Of a DNA stretch of 43,885 nucleotides, positions 8,434-17,580 are shown piece after piece (within the stretch, counting starts at the first letter, position 1; the number at the start of each line of letters is the position of its first letter). Source of the DNA: Halarchaeoplasma sp046498385 (GTDB lineage Archaea; Thermoplasmatota; Thermoplasmata; Halarchaeoplasmatales; Halarchaeoplasmataceae); the NCBI GenBank assembly GCA_046498385.1, contig JAWOAU010000099.1:1-43885 (forward strand), given 5' to 3'. The notes under the pieces are model-generated. The model saw nothing but the letters and a program-made list of their open reading frames with translations. It did no database searches and was not told where the DNA came from. A program made the position numbers and the translations under genes.

Positions 8434-10449
8434 TTAATGTGGTGTGGGTTGATCTGTTGGAATGGGTATACTCTTGATCTCTAAGAGGGACCTCAGTTTT
8501 TCAAGCAGCTTCTTTTTGTTTTCACCGATCAAGGCATTTTCAAGAACCTCTCCCAGGTTGTCAACAGGTATTATCTCTATTTTATCCTCGTAACGCCTCT
8601 CTAAAACCACATCCTTCATATTGGTCTTAGGTATTATCACGCGCTTTATTCCTATCTCAGCAGCGGCTTCGATTTTTGCTGTTACCGCGCCAACAGGCAG
8701 GACCTGTCCCCTTACACTCAGGGAGCCCGTCATGGCTATGTTTTGGTCTATTGGGATACCCTCTAAAGCGGATATGACCGCCGTTGCAACTGATATTGAG
8801 GCGGAATCACCTTCAACACCTTCCTGGGTACCGATGAACTGTATGTGCACATCGTATCGGGAGATGTCCTCACCGGTGTATTTTTTGATCAAGGCGGAAA
8901 CATTTTGAACCGCCTCCTTTGCTATATCTCCGAGTTTACCGGTTGCAACTATCTTGCCTTCATCCCTGGAATGTGCCGGGGTTACTTCTGCGGCGATGGG
9001 CAAAAGTATACCTGAATACTCGGATATACCTGCCTGGTTACCACCTAGAGCAGCCAGTCCGTTTACCACACCTACAACCGAACCCTTGGTCTGATACGTA
9101 CTGTACTCCTTTCTTTTCTTTATATAACGGTCCGCCACCTGTTGTTCCAATGAACGTGCGATATTTTTTGCGTCCACTACGTCCTGGTCAAAGACCATTT
9201 TGTTCCTCCTTTCCGATGCAAGGTCTCCGGCTACCCTTACCAATCCTCCGAGTTCTCTCAACCTAAGGGTCAACTCTCCCCGTTTGTTCGCCCTCCGCTG
9301 CGCTTCCCTTAAAATTTCAGCCATAGCTTCCTTTGTAAAGTGCGGAATCTTTTTCTTATCTTTCTCTATCTCCTGTGCGATAAACCGTAAAAGATTCATG
9401 CGGTTATCATGGGTATCTTTCATGGTATCGTTAACGTATACCTCGTAGCCGTAGCCTCTTACTCTTGAGCGTAAAGCCGGATGCATACCTCCAGCACCTT
9501 CCTGAGCGCCGTATATGGAATCCAAGTTACCTGCGGCCACAAGTATAAAATCGGTTGGAACTGGCTCGGATTTTACCATGGCACCGCTACTACGCTCGCT
9601 CTGTCCGGTGATGGAGAACTTTCTTTCCTGCATGGCGGTGAGCAAGCTCTGCTGAGAAGACATCCTTAACATATTGATCTCATCTATGAACAGGACACCC
9701 TTGTGTGCCTCGTGTATAGCACCGACCTCAACCCTTTGGTGAGAGGGCGTCTCCAAACCACCACTCTGGAACGGGTCGTGCTTTACGTCACCTAACAATG
9801 ATCCGGCCTGACTCCCGGTAGCGTCTATGAAAGGGGGCTTCTCTCCCGGTTCATGGCCGATGAGTAATTTGGGAACTTCTTTGTCCGTATCTCCCCCCAT
9901 ACCCATTGGTGAAGCTCGCATGGCTATAAGCAGCATAGCAGCTGCGATTATTCCAAAGAACAGTATGAGAAATTCACCTGTGAATAGAGATATAAGGACC
10001 GCGGCGCCTACCACCAGAGCAAGTATGATCAGCAGGCCCTGACTTTTGGCTTGATTCCTTCTTGATGCCTCCTTCTTATGAGCGTCAACAATATCCTTTC
10101 CCTTTCCCGCCGGTACGGTGCGCACCTTTGGGCTGTTTTCGTCACCTTCGTTTGGAAAACAAAGTACATCTTCCATATCGCTTGTAGGCAAGAAATCGGT
10201 CATTGACTGTGCGAGCATGGATTTACCTGTACCGGGAGGACCTATAAGCATAACATGGCGGTGTTGTTTAGCTGCTTTCTTTACCACACTGACCGCCTCG
10301 TTCTGCCCGATGACCTGGTCCGCGAGAAGTTCGGGGACCTCTATCTCACTAGAACTTTTTATACCTACTTCCTTAATCCATTCATTAACCGGCAGAAGCG
10401 TATCGTTTTTGGAGACGACTCCGTTATCTGTGGAATCTGTTTTTTTCAT
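8434..10449 (-). CDS. lonB: Archaeal membrane-anchored Lon protease LonB
   Basis: ATP-dependent membrane protease that degrades misfolded and regulatory proteins. The AAA+ domain has Walker A GPPGTGKS and Walker B GVLFIDEIN. Two membrane helices are inserted between them (LLIILALVVGAAVLI and FLILFFGIIAAAMLLIA), the hallmark of archaeal LonB. The C-terminal protease domain carries the Ser-Lys dyad, Ser in EGDSAS and Lys in GAVTAKIEAA (about 549 and 592 from the chosen start). The frame opens at an ATG at 10467, but I choose the ATG at 10449: it has GGTG five bases upstream, and the TATA box at 10486-10497 predicts transcription starting near 10465. Lhr lies downstream in the same orientation. 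Confidence 0.96.
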   Translation of the reverse strand: MKKTDSTDNGVVSKNDTLLPVNEWIKEVGIKSSSEIEVPELLADQVIGQNEAVSVVKKAAKQHRHVMLIGPPGTGKSMLAQSMTDFLPTSDMEDVLCFPNEGDENSPKVRTVPAGKGKDIVDAHKKEASRRNQAKSQGLLIILALVVGAAVLISLFTGEFLILFFGIIAAAMLLIAMRASPMGMGGDTDKEVPKLLIGHEPGEKPPFIDATGSQAGSLLGDVKHDPFQSGGLETPSHQRVEVGAIHEAHKGVLFIDEINMLRMSSQQSLLTAMQERKFSITGQSERSSGAMVKSEPVPTDFILVAAGNLDSIYGAQEGAGGMHPALRSRVRGYGYEVYVNDTMKDTHDNRMNLLRFIAQEIEKDKKKIPHFTKEAMAEILREAQRRANKRGELTLRLRELGGLVRVAGDLASERRNKMVFDQDVVDAKNIARSLEQQVADRYIKKRKEYSTYQTKGSVVGVVNGLAALGGNQAGISEYSGILLPIAAEVTPAHSRDEGKIVATGKLGDIAKEAVQNVSALIKKYTGEDISRYDVHIQFIGTQEGVEGDSASISVATAVISALEGIPIDQNIAMTGSLSVRGQVLPVGAVTAKIEAAAEIGIKRVIIPKTNMKDVVLERRYEDKIEIIPVDNLGEVLENALIGENKKKLLEKLRSLLEIKSIPIPTDQPTPH

Positions 10450-10485
10450 CAAAGCACCGATAAGCATGTTTTGATGGAACGCCGT

Positions 10486-10497
10486 TGTAAATAAAGT
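10486..10497 (-). promoter_or_regulatory. TATA box of lonB-lhr
   Basis: On the minus strand the sequence reads ACTTTATTTAC. A start of transcription about 27 nt downstream falls near 10465, leaving a leader of some 16 nt with the GGTG ribosome site before the ATG at 10449. This supports the shorter lonB start. Confidence 0.5.
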
Positions 10498-10638
10498 TTT
10501 GGTCTTTTAATGTGTTCTACCACTCCCGCAATGTTTACCACAATTCTCTTCAGCCTTCGTGAATTTGTTTGAAGGGCGTATGACAATTCTGTGCGAACGT
10601 TTCTGGTTTCCGCGGATTGACAGGCTTGAAACACTGCA

Positions 10639-10710
10639 AAAATATTTATATCAGCGCCCCTAATGCCTGCGGCAAATCCATAGTTCAAACAGTATAATGT
10701 TCCAAGGAGG
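10639..10710 (+). promoter_or_regulatory. Promoter and ribosome site of the surface-protein gene
   Basis: A TATA box (AAATATTTATA, 10639-10650) and a strong Shine-Dalgarno sequence (AAGGAGG, 10704-10710), nine bases before the ATG at 10720, frame a leader of roughly 45 nt. This is one of the strongest initiation signals in the window and fits an abundant envelope protein. The promoter is divergent from that of lonB. Confidence 0.6.
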
Positions 10711-10719
10711 AACCACAAT

Positions 10720-13611
10720 ATGAAACCAAAAACAGCAGGCAAATTGGCTACCGGTCTGATAGTGCTTCTAATGGTACTATCAGGTGCAATGGTACTGCAA
10801 TGGAATGTGCGAGCAGAAGAACGCCACGTAGGAACAGTTGAGGGAATAATACAGGCGGAAGATGGAAGCCTAATCCCAGAAGGATTCGATGTCGATCTTG
10901 AAAACATTAATGAAGAGGAAGTGATATCATCTCAAACTCAAAAAGGAGGTTATTTCCAATTCCCCGATATAGATGTGGGTCATTATAAGATAACCGTCCC
11001 TTCTCAGACTCATCACAGAGCCTATCTCGGAAGTGAAACGGAAATATTCTATTTAGGTAAAAATGTTACAGAGTTCCAAGAGATAGAAGTGGTGTCCCAC
11101 GCCCTTATATATACGTTAAACGGTACCGTGTTTGATGAGCAGGGAAATGTTGTTGAAGATGCACAGATACATATTTTCGACGGCGACTACCATTTTCAAA
11201 CAGGTATAGAAGACCCAGATAACGGGACTTTTGAATTTGATGTTTACAAGGGCACTTTTAACTTACGCGTCAGTGCAGAAGATTATGCACCTTATATCCG
11301 TCATGACATGGTTGTGAACGAAACCACTACCGTTAACGGGACGATGACGATGGATGTGGTACTGAAAAACACTCCCCAGGTCACCGGATACTTGTGGTCG
11401 ACTGGGTCCGAAGGTCAATATGGTGTAACTTCGGAAATGGAGGTAACCTTGATAAACCATGCTAACGACGATATGTTAAGAGAAACCATGGCCGAGGGAA
11501 ACCCTTGGTTTAACATAGGTGCGACCACAGGGGAATACACACTTATCGTCTCGGCAGATGGCTACAAACAATATATCAACGAGAACATCGTAATACCTGA
11601 TAACAACACTAATGAAGCTTTAGGAAGAGTATTTGTGGATGAGTCCCAGCCCGAGAGCATCAATACAACCCTGGACTTCCATGATTGGAACACACTCACC
11701 GTTACACGGGAAAGGACCTTTGAGATCAACAGCCGCATGACCGGTCTGGATTACTGGTATCTTGGAAATCTGCGCATGCAGATAGATAGAGTATTCGGTG
11801 ACGGTGACGGAGTTGTTACCCAAGCAGAGGTCAATGCTTTCAGAGGATGGCTTGAGTACCGCGAAGCAAAACACACCACCTCCCAGAGGATGTTGTGGAT
11901 GGAAGATACGGTTTACACACTTGATGATTTCGATTTCCATGCTGATGAGCTCAATTCATTGATAGGAGGTGTTACGGTTGATATGGATACGATCACCGTT
12001 ACCAGCGTAAGGCACTACTCTCCCGAAGAGGAGATAGAGATGGACGAGGACGAATCTCTACTTCTCTTCCTAGGACTAAAGAACGATATATTCATGGGCA
12101 ACTATCGGGATTATTCTTACGAATTAAACCTACCTGATGGCTTTGAAAGGGTCCCGACAGACTTGGAAGATATCCCAGACGATGTTGAGGCCGAAGGCTT
12201 TACGGAGATAATCATACATACTCCCGAAGGCGTCGGACGTTCCTATTTAACCTTAGACATACATCAATCTGAGAAAGGAGAGGCATCCCTTGCACTGGTA
12301 GAAGATATCAACGTTTACCTGATGGAGGACGAGTCATATGCAGTTCAGCTCGATACCAACGTTACATGTATCGCTGAATTGACCGACCCTGTCAATGATC
12401 CGAAGTATGCAAACTACACTTGGCTGGTAGATAACTCTGAAATAGGAAAATACGGCAGCGAGATCATCCATTCCTTTGATCGAGAAGGGGAAGTTAACTT
12501 AACTGCCAGAGTACGTCAAGCCGGAGGTTCCGTAGTGTCGGCATATGCCAATATTATCGTAGACGGAACTGGCCCTCAGGGTGAGATAGAAATCGAAAAA
12601 AGCACGGTCGATGAAGGTGAAGAGATAACATTCTCCACATACAACTTCACCGATGAAACGGAGACACGGGAGTTCACTTGGAACTTCAGCGACGGATCAG
12701 AGCATGTAACAGGTACAAACGTATCACATTCTTTTGACCTATACGGCACCTACCAGGTATCGGTTAACGCTACTGACGTTGTAGGCAACTGGAACATTGA
12801 GTATATCGAAATAGTCGTCGAAGATGTTACGTCACCTGTAGCAAGTTTTGTTGCTCATTATGATGATGAGGAAATGGATAGCGAAAACATTACGGCAACC
12901 ATGCCGATCGAGAGACGAAAAGAGTTTTCGTTGGACGCTACTCCATCATATGATCCTGCCGGTTTCGACGGTGAAAAAGGCGATATCAGCGTTGTATGGT
13001 GGATGAGCGGCATGGACTACAGGACCGAGGATTTTGAAATACTGGGCTACTCGATAGATGAGATCGGTACGTATGATGTATACCTAAATGTCACCGACGA
13101 AGCAGGAAACTACAACAATATATCTCGGACCATAGAGGTGGTACCCGGACCAGCTCCGAACATTGAGGTCACCGAAGTGTTCCTATCTGAGGAGGACATT
13201 GAAGACGGTAAGACCGTACAGGTGATAGCGAACGTCACCAATTACGGCCAGGCAAACGCAACCAACGTTAACGTTGTCTTCCGAGTTGATGGGAAAATCG
13301 TAGCGGTAACACCGAAGTTTTATCACATCGACGGTGAAGAGGCACCCTCAACAATACCCGTAGACGAGTACAGGCACATCAAGTTCGATTGGACAGGTGA
13401 AGAAGGCGAAAAGACTTTGGAAGTAAACATCACCGATGTTGACGAACCCGCCGATTGGTTCTACGACAATGTTGGAGAGATAACTGTGGACGTATCACCG
13501 CCTCAATGGCGCACGCTGATAGGCTACATACTCGTACCGGTGATAATAATCGGTGTTGCAGTAGGACTATACCTTAACAAAGAGAAGGTACAGAATTTAC
13601 TGCGAAAGTAA
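10720..13611 (+). CDS. Secreted, membrane-anchored multi-domain surface protein (Cna-B/carboxypeptidase-regulatory, PKD, CARDB)
   Basis: This 963-residue protein has a Sec signal peptide (about 1-33, hydrophobic core GLIVLLMVLSGAMVLQW). Several beta-sandwich repeats of the carboxypeptidase-regulatory type follow (for example YTLNGTVFDEQGNVVEDAQI and FNLRVSAEDYAPYI), then a middle region of about 240 residues I cannot assign. PKD-like domains around 570-790 show TWNFSDGSEHVTGTNVSHSF and YGTYQVSVNATDVVGN. A CARDB-like domain (NYGQANATNVNVVFRVDG) precedes one C-terminal membrane helix (TLIGYILVPVIIIGVAVGLYL) and a short basic tail. It is acidic and rich in N-x-S/T sequons, consistent with a glycosylated envelope or adhesion protein. 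Similar modular proteins are typical of Thermoplasmatota and methanogens. The gene is monocistronic, with a T-rich terminator after it. Confidence 0.88.
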   Translation: MKPKTAGKLATGLIVLLMVLSGAMVLQWNVRAEERHVGTVEGIIQAEDGSLIPEGFDVDLENINEEEVISSQTQKGGYFQFPDIDVGHYKITVPSQTHHRAYLGSETEIFYLGKNVTEFQEIEVVSHALIYTLNGTVFDEQGNVVEDAQIHIFDGDYHFQTGIEDPDNGTFEFDVYKGTFNLRVSAEDYAPYIRHDMVVNETTTVNGTMTMDVVLKNTPQVTGYLWSTGSEGQYGVTSEMEVTLINHANDDMLRETMAEGNPWFNIGATTGEYTLIVSADGYKQYINENIVIPDNNTNEALGRVFVDESQPESINTTLDFHDWNTLTVTRERTFEINSRMTGLDYWYLGNLRMQIDRVFGDGDGVVTQAEVNAFRGWLEYREAKHTTSQRMLWMEDTVYTLDDFDFHADELNSLIGGVTVDMDTITVTSVRHYSPEEEIEMDEDESLLLFLGLKNDIFMGNYRDYSYELNLPDGFERVPTDLEDIPDDVEAEGFTEIIIHTPEGVGRSYLTLDIHQSEKGEASLALVEDINVYLMEDESYAVQLDTNVTCIAELTDPVNDPKYANYTWLVDNSEIGKYGSEIIHSFDREGEVNLTARVRQAGGSVVSAYANIIVDGTGPQGEIEIEKSTVDEGEEITFSTYNFTDETETREFTWNFSDGSEHVTGTNVSHSFDLYGTYQVSVNATDVVGNWNIEYIEIVVEDVTSPVASFVAHYDDEEMDSENITATMPIERRKEFSLDATPSYDPAGFDGEKGDISVVWWMSGMDYRTEDFEILGYSIDEIGTYDVYLNVTDEAGNYNNISRTIEVVPGPAPNIEVTEVFLSEEDIEDGKTVQVIANVTNYGQANATNVNVVFRVDGKIVAVTPKFYHIDGEEAPSTIPVDEYRHIKFDWTGEEGEKTLEVNITDVDEPADWFYDNVGEITVDVSPPQWRTLIGYILVPVIIIGVAVGLYLNKEKVQNLLRK

Positions 13612-13617
13612 AACCCC

Positions 13618-13632
13618 TTTCTTTCTTTTTTA
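13618..13632 (+). terminator. T-rich archaeal terminator
   Basis: A pyrimidine tract (TTTCTTTCTTTTTT) begins six bases after the stop codon of the surface protein. A nearly identical tract (CCCTTTCTTATCTTTTTT) follows the zinc-ribbon gene at 42149-42163. Oligo-T runs without a hairpin are the usual archaeal termination signal. Confidence 0.55.
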
Positions 13633-13828
13633 TTATTCAACAACCCTACGGTTATGTTTTGATTCCCTCGATTTAGTATGTTATACGCTAGAGGGCCTTT
13701 TCATCTATGTTTCAATTGTATCCATGCCTACAAAAGATCTACCGCTATCTTGGGAAAATCATATGAATTCCTTCAGATCGGAAACACACTTATTTACAAA
13801 ATAAAAAAGAAGGGGTTTTGTAGGGTAA

Positions 13829-14323
13829 TTATAGTACTGCTACGGCATTTATCAGTACAGCAAATCCTACAAGGGATGCACCGATAACAAACACAAGCAT
13901 CTGTATCTGCTTTTCGGACAGGTCCTTTATGCTGAATATCGCAAAGCTGGATATCATCGCAGGTAGGGATAAACCGACGGCACCCAGTAGAATTCCTGTT
14001 GCATTTAGGTTCCTAGCTAGATTCATTGATCCTACACTATCTCTTTCGATATATCCGCTGGCAGCTACCAATATGCTTCCCACAAGTATTATTACCACGC
14101 CGATCAACAGCATCATTCCCAGTGTCTTCTGGATCCCCTCTGCGGAGAACATGGGCGTAGACGGTGGCTGCTGGTACTGCTGTGGAGGTGGTTCCTGCCA
14201 CTGTTGCTGCTGTTGTGGAGGCTGTTCAGGAGGAGGTGCCTGCTTTCCCCAATCCTGTGGCGGGGGCTGTTGGTAACCCTCATCAGGTGGACTACTTTGC
14301 GGACTCTTTTCATATTCATCCAT
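13829..14323 (-). CDS. Membrane protein with Pro/Gln-rich N-terminal tail
   Basis: This 164-residue protein opens with about 60 residues of Pro/Gln-rich low-complexity sequence (blocks such as PPPEQPPQQQQQW), followed by three hydrophobic helices: GMMLLIGVVIILVGSILVAA, TGILLGAVGLSLPAMISSFA and IQMLVFVIGASLVGFAVLI. The frame opens at a GTG at 14332, but the AGGAG site abuts that codon. The ATG at 14323 is correctly spaced and a minus-strand TATA box lies at about 14354-14364. The Pro/Gln tail resembles the linkers of the two zinc-ribbon membrane proteins near 40 and 42 kb, but no zinc ribbon is present. The function is unknown. Confidence 0.75.
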   Translation of the reverse strand: MDEYEKSPQSSPPDEGYQQPPPQDWGKQAPPPEQPPQQQQQWQEPPPQQYQQPPSTPMFSAEGIQKTLGMMLLIGVVIILVGSILVAASGYIERDSVGSMNLARNLNATGILLGAVGLSLPAMISSFAIFSIKDLSEKQIQMLVFVIGASLVGFAVLINAVAVL

Positions 14324-14512
14324 GTTTATCACTCCTGACGGATAACTTTTAATGTATAAATATGTTATGTACGTGTTGGTGCTAAGACGTGGATATGTCC
14401 GCCGTATTCCTGATATACTCCATGGGAAGAAGCATGCTGTACGGTATCGTTGCTCTCACATGGCTTTTGAATCCCCTAGTATTCCTACTTTTTACTCTGG
14501 GTTAACGGTAAC

Positions 14513-14522
14513 CTTTATCATA
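14513..14522 (+). promoter_or_regulatory. TATA box for a probably leaderless hydrolase transcript
   Basis: CTTTATCATA is centred 28 nt before the ATG at 14546, and there is no ribosome site, so the transcript should start at or next to the start codon. Confidence 0.45.
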
Positions 14523-14545
14523 TCATACGATTTCAAGGTACTTTA

Positions 14546-15301
14546 ATGACCTCCAATAAGATAATCAAATGGATAACCGCTACACGCCTCAGGATAGTCC
14601 TCGTGGTGGTCTCCGTTGTCCTACTCATAATCACGGCGGGCTTTCTCACCTGGGCCCTTACACCGCTGGGACCCATGGACGGGGCCAGGGATGCCCTGAA
14701 GTCGGATTCGGAGGTAAAGGTGAGTACCGACGGCAGGTTGGTCTTTGAACCCTCTGACGGGAATTTCGACACAGGTTTCATCTTTTATCCCGGAGGAAGG
14801 GTGGACCCCCGGTCATACGCACCCATGGCCAGGGATATAGCTAGGTATGGTTTCCTGGTGGTCATAGTACCCATGAGATTGAACCTCGCCTTTTTTTCAC
14901 CTGACCGAGCCTCGGTTGTGATGGGTGCTTATCCGGGTGTGGATACATGGGCCGTGGGCGGCCACTCCTTGGGAGGTGCCATGGCCGCGAGATTCGTTCA
15001 CAAAAACGGTGCTGACGGTCTGATACTATGGGCCGCATATCCTGCGGATGATATGTCAGCCGACAGCGTTCCCACACTGCTGATCTACGGCTCTAGCGAC
15101 GGAGTAACATCACCGGATGATCTACACGGTCGCTCGGGTGATATGCCTTCCAATACCACGTGGGTTTCCATCGAGGGGGGCAACCATGCACAGTTCGGCT
15201 GGTACGGCTCTCAGAGGGGTGACAACGACGCCACCATATCCCGGGGAGAGCAGCAGGAGTTGATCGTTGCGAATACGGTTGAGTTCATGAGAAGTTTATG
15301 A
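14546..15301 (+). CDS. Membrane-anchored alpha/beta hydrolase
   Basis: This 251-residue protein has an N-terminal signal anchor (IVLVVVSVVLLIITAGFLTWAL, about 17-38) and an alpha/beta-hydrolase domain that probably lies outside the membrane. The triad is visible: nucleophile Ser in GGHSLGG, Asp in YGSSDGV, and His in EGGNHAQF. The fold matches the small dienelactone-hydrolase-like group found attached to membranes in bacteria and archaea; the substrate is unknown. The coding sequence is richer in G+C than its neighbours, which could mean transfer. It has its own leaderless-type promoter and no operon partner. Confidence 0.85.
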   Translation: MTSNKIIKWITATRLRIVLVVVSVVLLIITAGFLTWALTPLGPMDGARDALKSDSEVKVSTDGRLVFEPSDGNFDTGFIFYPGGRVDPRSYAPMARDIARYGFLVVIVPMRLNLAFFSPDRASVVMGAYPGVDTWAVGGHSLGGAMAARFVHKNGADGLILWAAYPADDMSADSVPTLLIYGSSDGVTSPDDLHGRSGDMPSNTTWVSIEGGNHAQFGWYGSQRGDNDATISRGEQQELIVANTVEFMRSL

Positions 15302-15355
15302 GTTTCTTATACGACGGAAAGGACGTTGTGAGTGGTGAACATCATGGTATGGGAA

Positions 15356-16012
15356 CTAGTTTTTCTCCATAGCCTTCTTTCTCATTTGTTCTGGCATCTT
15401 CTCGATAGCGTACCTTAGCGATGTTCGTGGCATGGTGGTCTTGTTCCTTATGACGTAATCGTAAACCTCCTGCCGATAGGGCACACTGGCCACCTTTAGC
15501 ATCCAGCCGTATCCATTCTGAACGAGTTCCTCTTCATCATGTAAAAGGGAATCTGCGATATGGAAGACGTGATCTAGATGCTTACCCCGGTGTACCGAGT
15601 ACAGCATGGTGACCGCAGCGGCATGCCTTTTCCACATATTATCCGATGAAGTCCATCCCCCGACCCTCTCCACAGGTTCGGGATACTGAAATACCAGCTC
15701 CCCCAGTGCGTGGGTGCAGAGGTCGTCGCAGGCCCCCCATCCATCAACATATAGGTCCAGCCACCTCTCGAATATTTCGAAATCCTCCTCAACGTATGAT
15801 TTTTTCAGCTTGAAGGCCCACTGAAAGGCGATGACCTGCAGTTCCCACTTTCTCGTTTCAAGTAGCTCCTCACAACAGCCCAAAATCTTTTCCTTAGGAT
15901 GTGTCTTTATCTCCGTGAAGTACTTTTTAGCTATACTTCTTACATCGGGGGTCATTACCCTGTCCATTTCGGCCCACTGCTGTTCTATGGATTCCACGAT
16001 CGCCATTCTCAT
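15356..16012 (-). CDS. AlkD-like DNA alkylation repair protein
   Basis: This 218-residue all-helical HEAT-like protein belongs to the DNA alkylation repair family (AlkC/AlkD-like glycosylases that release bulky or charged alkylated bases). The family landmarks are present: the tryptophan/aspartate segment DGWGACDDLC, the MWKRHAAAVTML helix, NGYGWMLKVAS, and the C-terminal LRYAIEKMPEQMRKKA. A second ATG two codons in is an alternative start. It is divergent from the GrpB-family gene with a shared AT-rich promoter region and is likely a single-gene transcript. Confidence 0.88.
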   Translation of the reverse strand: MRMAIVESIEQQWAEMDRVMTPDVRSIAKKYFTEIKTHPKEKILGCCEELLETRKWELQVIAFQWAFKLKKSYVEEDFEIFERWLDLYVDGWGACDDLCTHALGELVFQYPEPVERVGGWTSSDNMWKRHAAAVTMLYSVHRGKHLDHVFHIADSLLHDEEELVQNGYGWMLKVASVPYRQEVYDYVIRNKTTMPRTSLRYAIEKMPEQMRKKAMEKN

Positions 16013-16034
16013 GTTGACAATACAATACCCTCAA

Positions 16035-16043
16035 TTATTTATA
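16035..16043. promoter_or_regulatory. Shared AT-rich promoter core between two divergent genes
   Basis: TTATTTATA lies 27 nt before the ATG at 16069 on the plus strand and about 25 nt before the minus-strand ATG at 16012. One AT-rich core may therefore serve both directions, giving short or no leaders. Confidence 0.45.
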
Positions 16044-16068
16044 ACCCGTCGTATGGTTCGTTTATCAC

Positions 16069-16593
16069 ATGAAAGTTGAAATTGTGGAGTATGATCCGGA
16101 ATGGCCTTTGTTATTTAAGAAACTGAAGAGCACGTACATGGATGAACTGGGTGAATTGATAATCGACGTCGAGCATATAGGCAGCACGTCCGTTCCGGGC
16201 CTGTGTGCCAAGCCCAGTATAGATATCGACATCGTTATCAGTGAAAGGTCCGTACTTCCGTCGGTGATCCAGGGTTTGTCCCGTATCGGTTACACCCACA
16301 GTGGTGATCAAGGTATCGAGGGCAGGGAGGCCTTCAAAAGGAAAGATTCGAGGGCACCCCATGACGGGAGTGAATCATCCAAGTACCCGCACCATCTTTA
16401 CGTGTGTTCCTGTGATAGTATGGAGTTAAAAAAACATCTGTTTTTCAGAGAGTACCTACGGTTGGATCCGGAGATGAGAAATAAGTACGGCGAGTTGAAA
16501 AAAAGTTTAGCGGAGAAATACCGAAAGGATAGGGTCGCTTACACCGAAGCTAAGACGGAGTTCATCCAGAATATACTTAAGGAACTGCTTTGA
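16069..16593 (+). CDS. GrpB-family nucleotidyltransferase-like protein
   Basis: This 174-residue protein matches the GrpB/UPF0157 family, a nucleotidyltransferase fold common in bacteria. Diagnostic segments are the N-terminal VEIVEYDPEWPLLFKKLK, the core HIGSTSVPGLCAKPSIDIDI with its G-S and D-x-D pattern, and the C-terminal FREYLRLDPEMRNKYGELK. In coenzyme A-related variants this fold is fused to other enzymes, but the role of stand-alone GrpB proteins is unsettled. The promoter is leaderless-type. The gene is probably of bacterial origin. Confidence 0.9.
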   Translation: MKVEIVEYDPEWPLLFKKLKSTYMDELGELIIDVEHIGSTSVPGLCAKPSIDIDIVISERSVLPSVIQGLSRIGYTHSGDQGIEGREAFKRKDSRAPHDGSESSKYPHHLYVCSCDSMELKKHLFFREYLRLDPEMRNKYGELKKSLAEKYRKDRVAYTEAKTEFIQNILKELL

Positions 16594-16643
16594 GTATGGA
16601 GATGTTTGTTTTTATCCAAAATCGAATTAACTGTTCCGGCAAA

Positions 16644-17009
16644 CTAATCACTTGAGATCATATCTTCCAGGATCGAAATCTCAACGTCGGTAAGCTCTTC
16701 TTTAAAGAGTAGCATCAGTACTTTTTTGTGGGCGTGTTTACCGCCAACGGTCACCCTTCCGTTGGATAGTGCCTGGGAAATTCCGGAATCAGTACCATTT
16801 ACCTTTCCGGTGAAATACAGCGTGTAGTCTTTTCTAGGTTTCCCCTCTAATTTGATCTCGGGATCAACTACCCAAAGAGCATATACACCAGTATATTCCT
16901 CCCCAAGAAAAACTCTGCCGTCACTGCCGGCACGCTCCTCTTTTATCTCACAGTTCCAAGGGGCCGGTAATTCTATTTTGTAATATTTGAGCTTATCATC
17001 TTCTTTCAT
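16644..17009 (-). CDS. Orphan protein, paralogue of the one at 22198-22584
   Basis: This 121-residue soluble protein has no membrane span and I recognise no family. Conserved blocks shared with the second copy are IELPA.W..EI.EER.GSDGRVFLG, YALWVV.PEIKLE, LYF and KHAHKKVL, then EL...E.SILED; over half of the residues are identical. The KHAHKK block and the GSDGR turn could be functional sites. A minus-strand TATA box at 17034-17043 sits about 30 nt before the ATG, so the transcript is nearly leaderless. A plus-strand gene fragment follows upstream, as it does beside the paralogue. Confidence 0.7.
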   Translation of the reverse strand: MKEDDKLKYYKIELPAPWNCEIKEERAGSDGRVFLGEEYTGVYALWVVDPEIKLEGKPRKDYTLYFTGKVNGTDSGISQALSNGRVTVGGKHAHKKVLMLLFKEELTDVEISILEDMISSD

Positions 17010-17033
17010 TCAAACTTATCTAGTGGTTTAATA

Positions 17034-17043
17034 GTTTATATAG
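17034..17043 (-). promoter_or_regulatory. TATA box of the orphan gene
   Basis: On the minus strand this reads CTATATAAAC. It is about 28-30 nt upstream of the ATG at 17009 and no ribosome site is visible, so a leaderless or very short-leader transcript is expected. Confidence 0.5.
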
Positions 17044-17123
17044 GTTTGGATTGTTTAACAAATCTGCGCAGGTCACGGCATTCAAGATCACTCTAGATCA
17101 TCTCAAATAAGAGGAAAGTACAG

Positions 17124-17309
17124 ATGGTGAGCACACAGGACCACTACCTTGACTTCGTTGGACTGGACAATTCGGCACCGATGTTCGTGCAGGAAACTTC
17201 TCTGGTGAGTACAATGCTCAACGGTGTCGAGGATGTTACGAACATACTTCTGGAAGGAAACGGAGATATGGTAACCGTCATAACAGTTACCCGTAAACAC
17301 TTCCCCTAG
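17124..17309 (+). pseudogene. Gene fragment homologous to 23143-23346
   Basis: The 61-codon frame (start MVSTQDHYLDFVGLDNS) matches the C-terminal part of the broken gene at 22909-23346 over nearly its whole length (TQ.HY.DF.GLDNS, VQE.SLVS.MLNG.EDVT.ILLEGN.DM.T). Similarity continues a few codons upstream of the ATG, and an in-frame TAG stands at 17094, so this is a truncated remnant rather than a complete gene. The parent family is not recognised. Confidence 0.55.
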
Positions 17310-17382
17310 CTAAAACGATATCAGTAAACAATTAAAAATAGTATGACTTTACTTTGTTGAATAACATCTGCACGAGGAACAT

Positions 17383-17580
17383 ATGAAAGGAACTGTAAAA
17401 TTCTTCAAACCCTTGAAAGGCTACGGCTTTATCGCACCCGACGGGAACAAAGAAGATCACTTCGTTCACCGTAATGAATTATTGAACAGTGTTTCTCTGG
17501 ATAAGGGGGATCGGGTAGAGTTCGATAGCGTACTTGAAGACCGCGGTTATCAGGCAGTTAACGTTAGAAAAATAGACTGA
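17383..17580 (+). CDS. Cold-shock domain RNA-binding protein
   Basis: This 65-residue single-domain protein of the bacterial CspA type shows MKGTVKFFKPLKGYGFI (RNP1, KGYGFI), DHFVH (RNP2), and the closing GDRVEF...GYQAVNV strands. Such proteins bind single-stranded RNA or DNA and act as RNA chaperones. In archaea they are patchy (haloarchaea, some Thermoplasmatota), so an acquisition from bacteria is likely. GAGGA lies close upstream of the ATG, and an A-rich TATA-like element (TTAAAAATAG) lies near 17332. Confidence 0.93.
   Translation: MKGTVKFFKPLKGYGFIAPDGNKEDHFVHRNELLNSVSLDKGDRVEFDSVLEDRGYQAVNVRKID

Noticed and set aside
8919..9266. 115-codon plus-strand frame inside lonB
   Set aside because: It lies opposite a conserved protease gene and its composition is that of an antisense shadow.
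13678..13887. 69-codon plus-strand frame after the surface protein
   Set aside because: It follows a terminator, lacks a ribosome site and runs into the antisense of the next gene.
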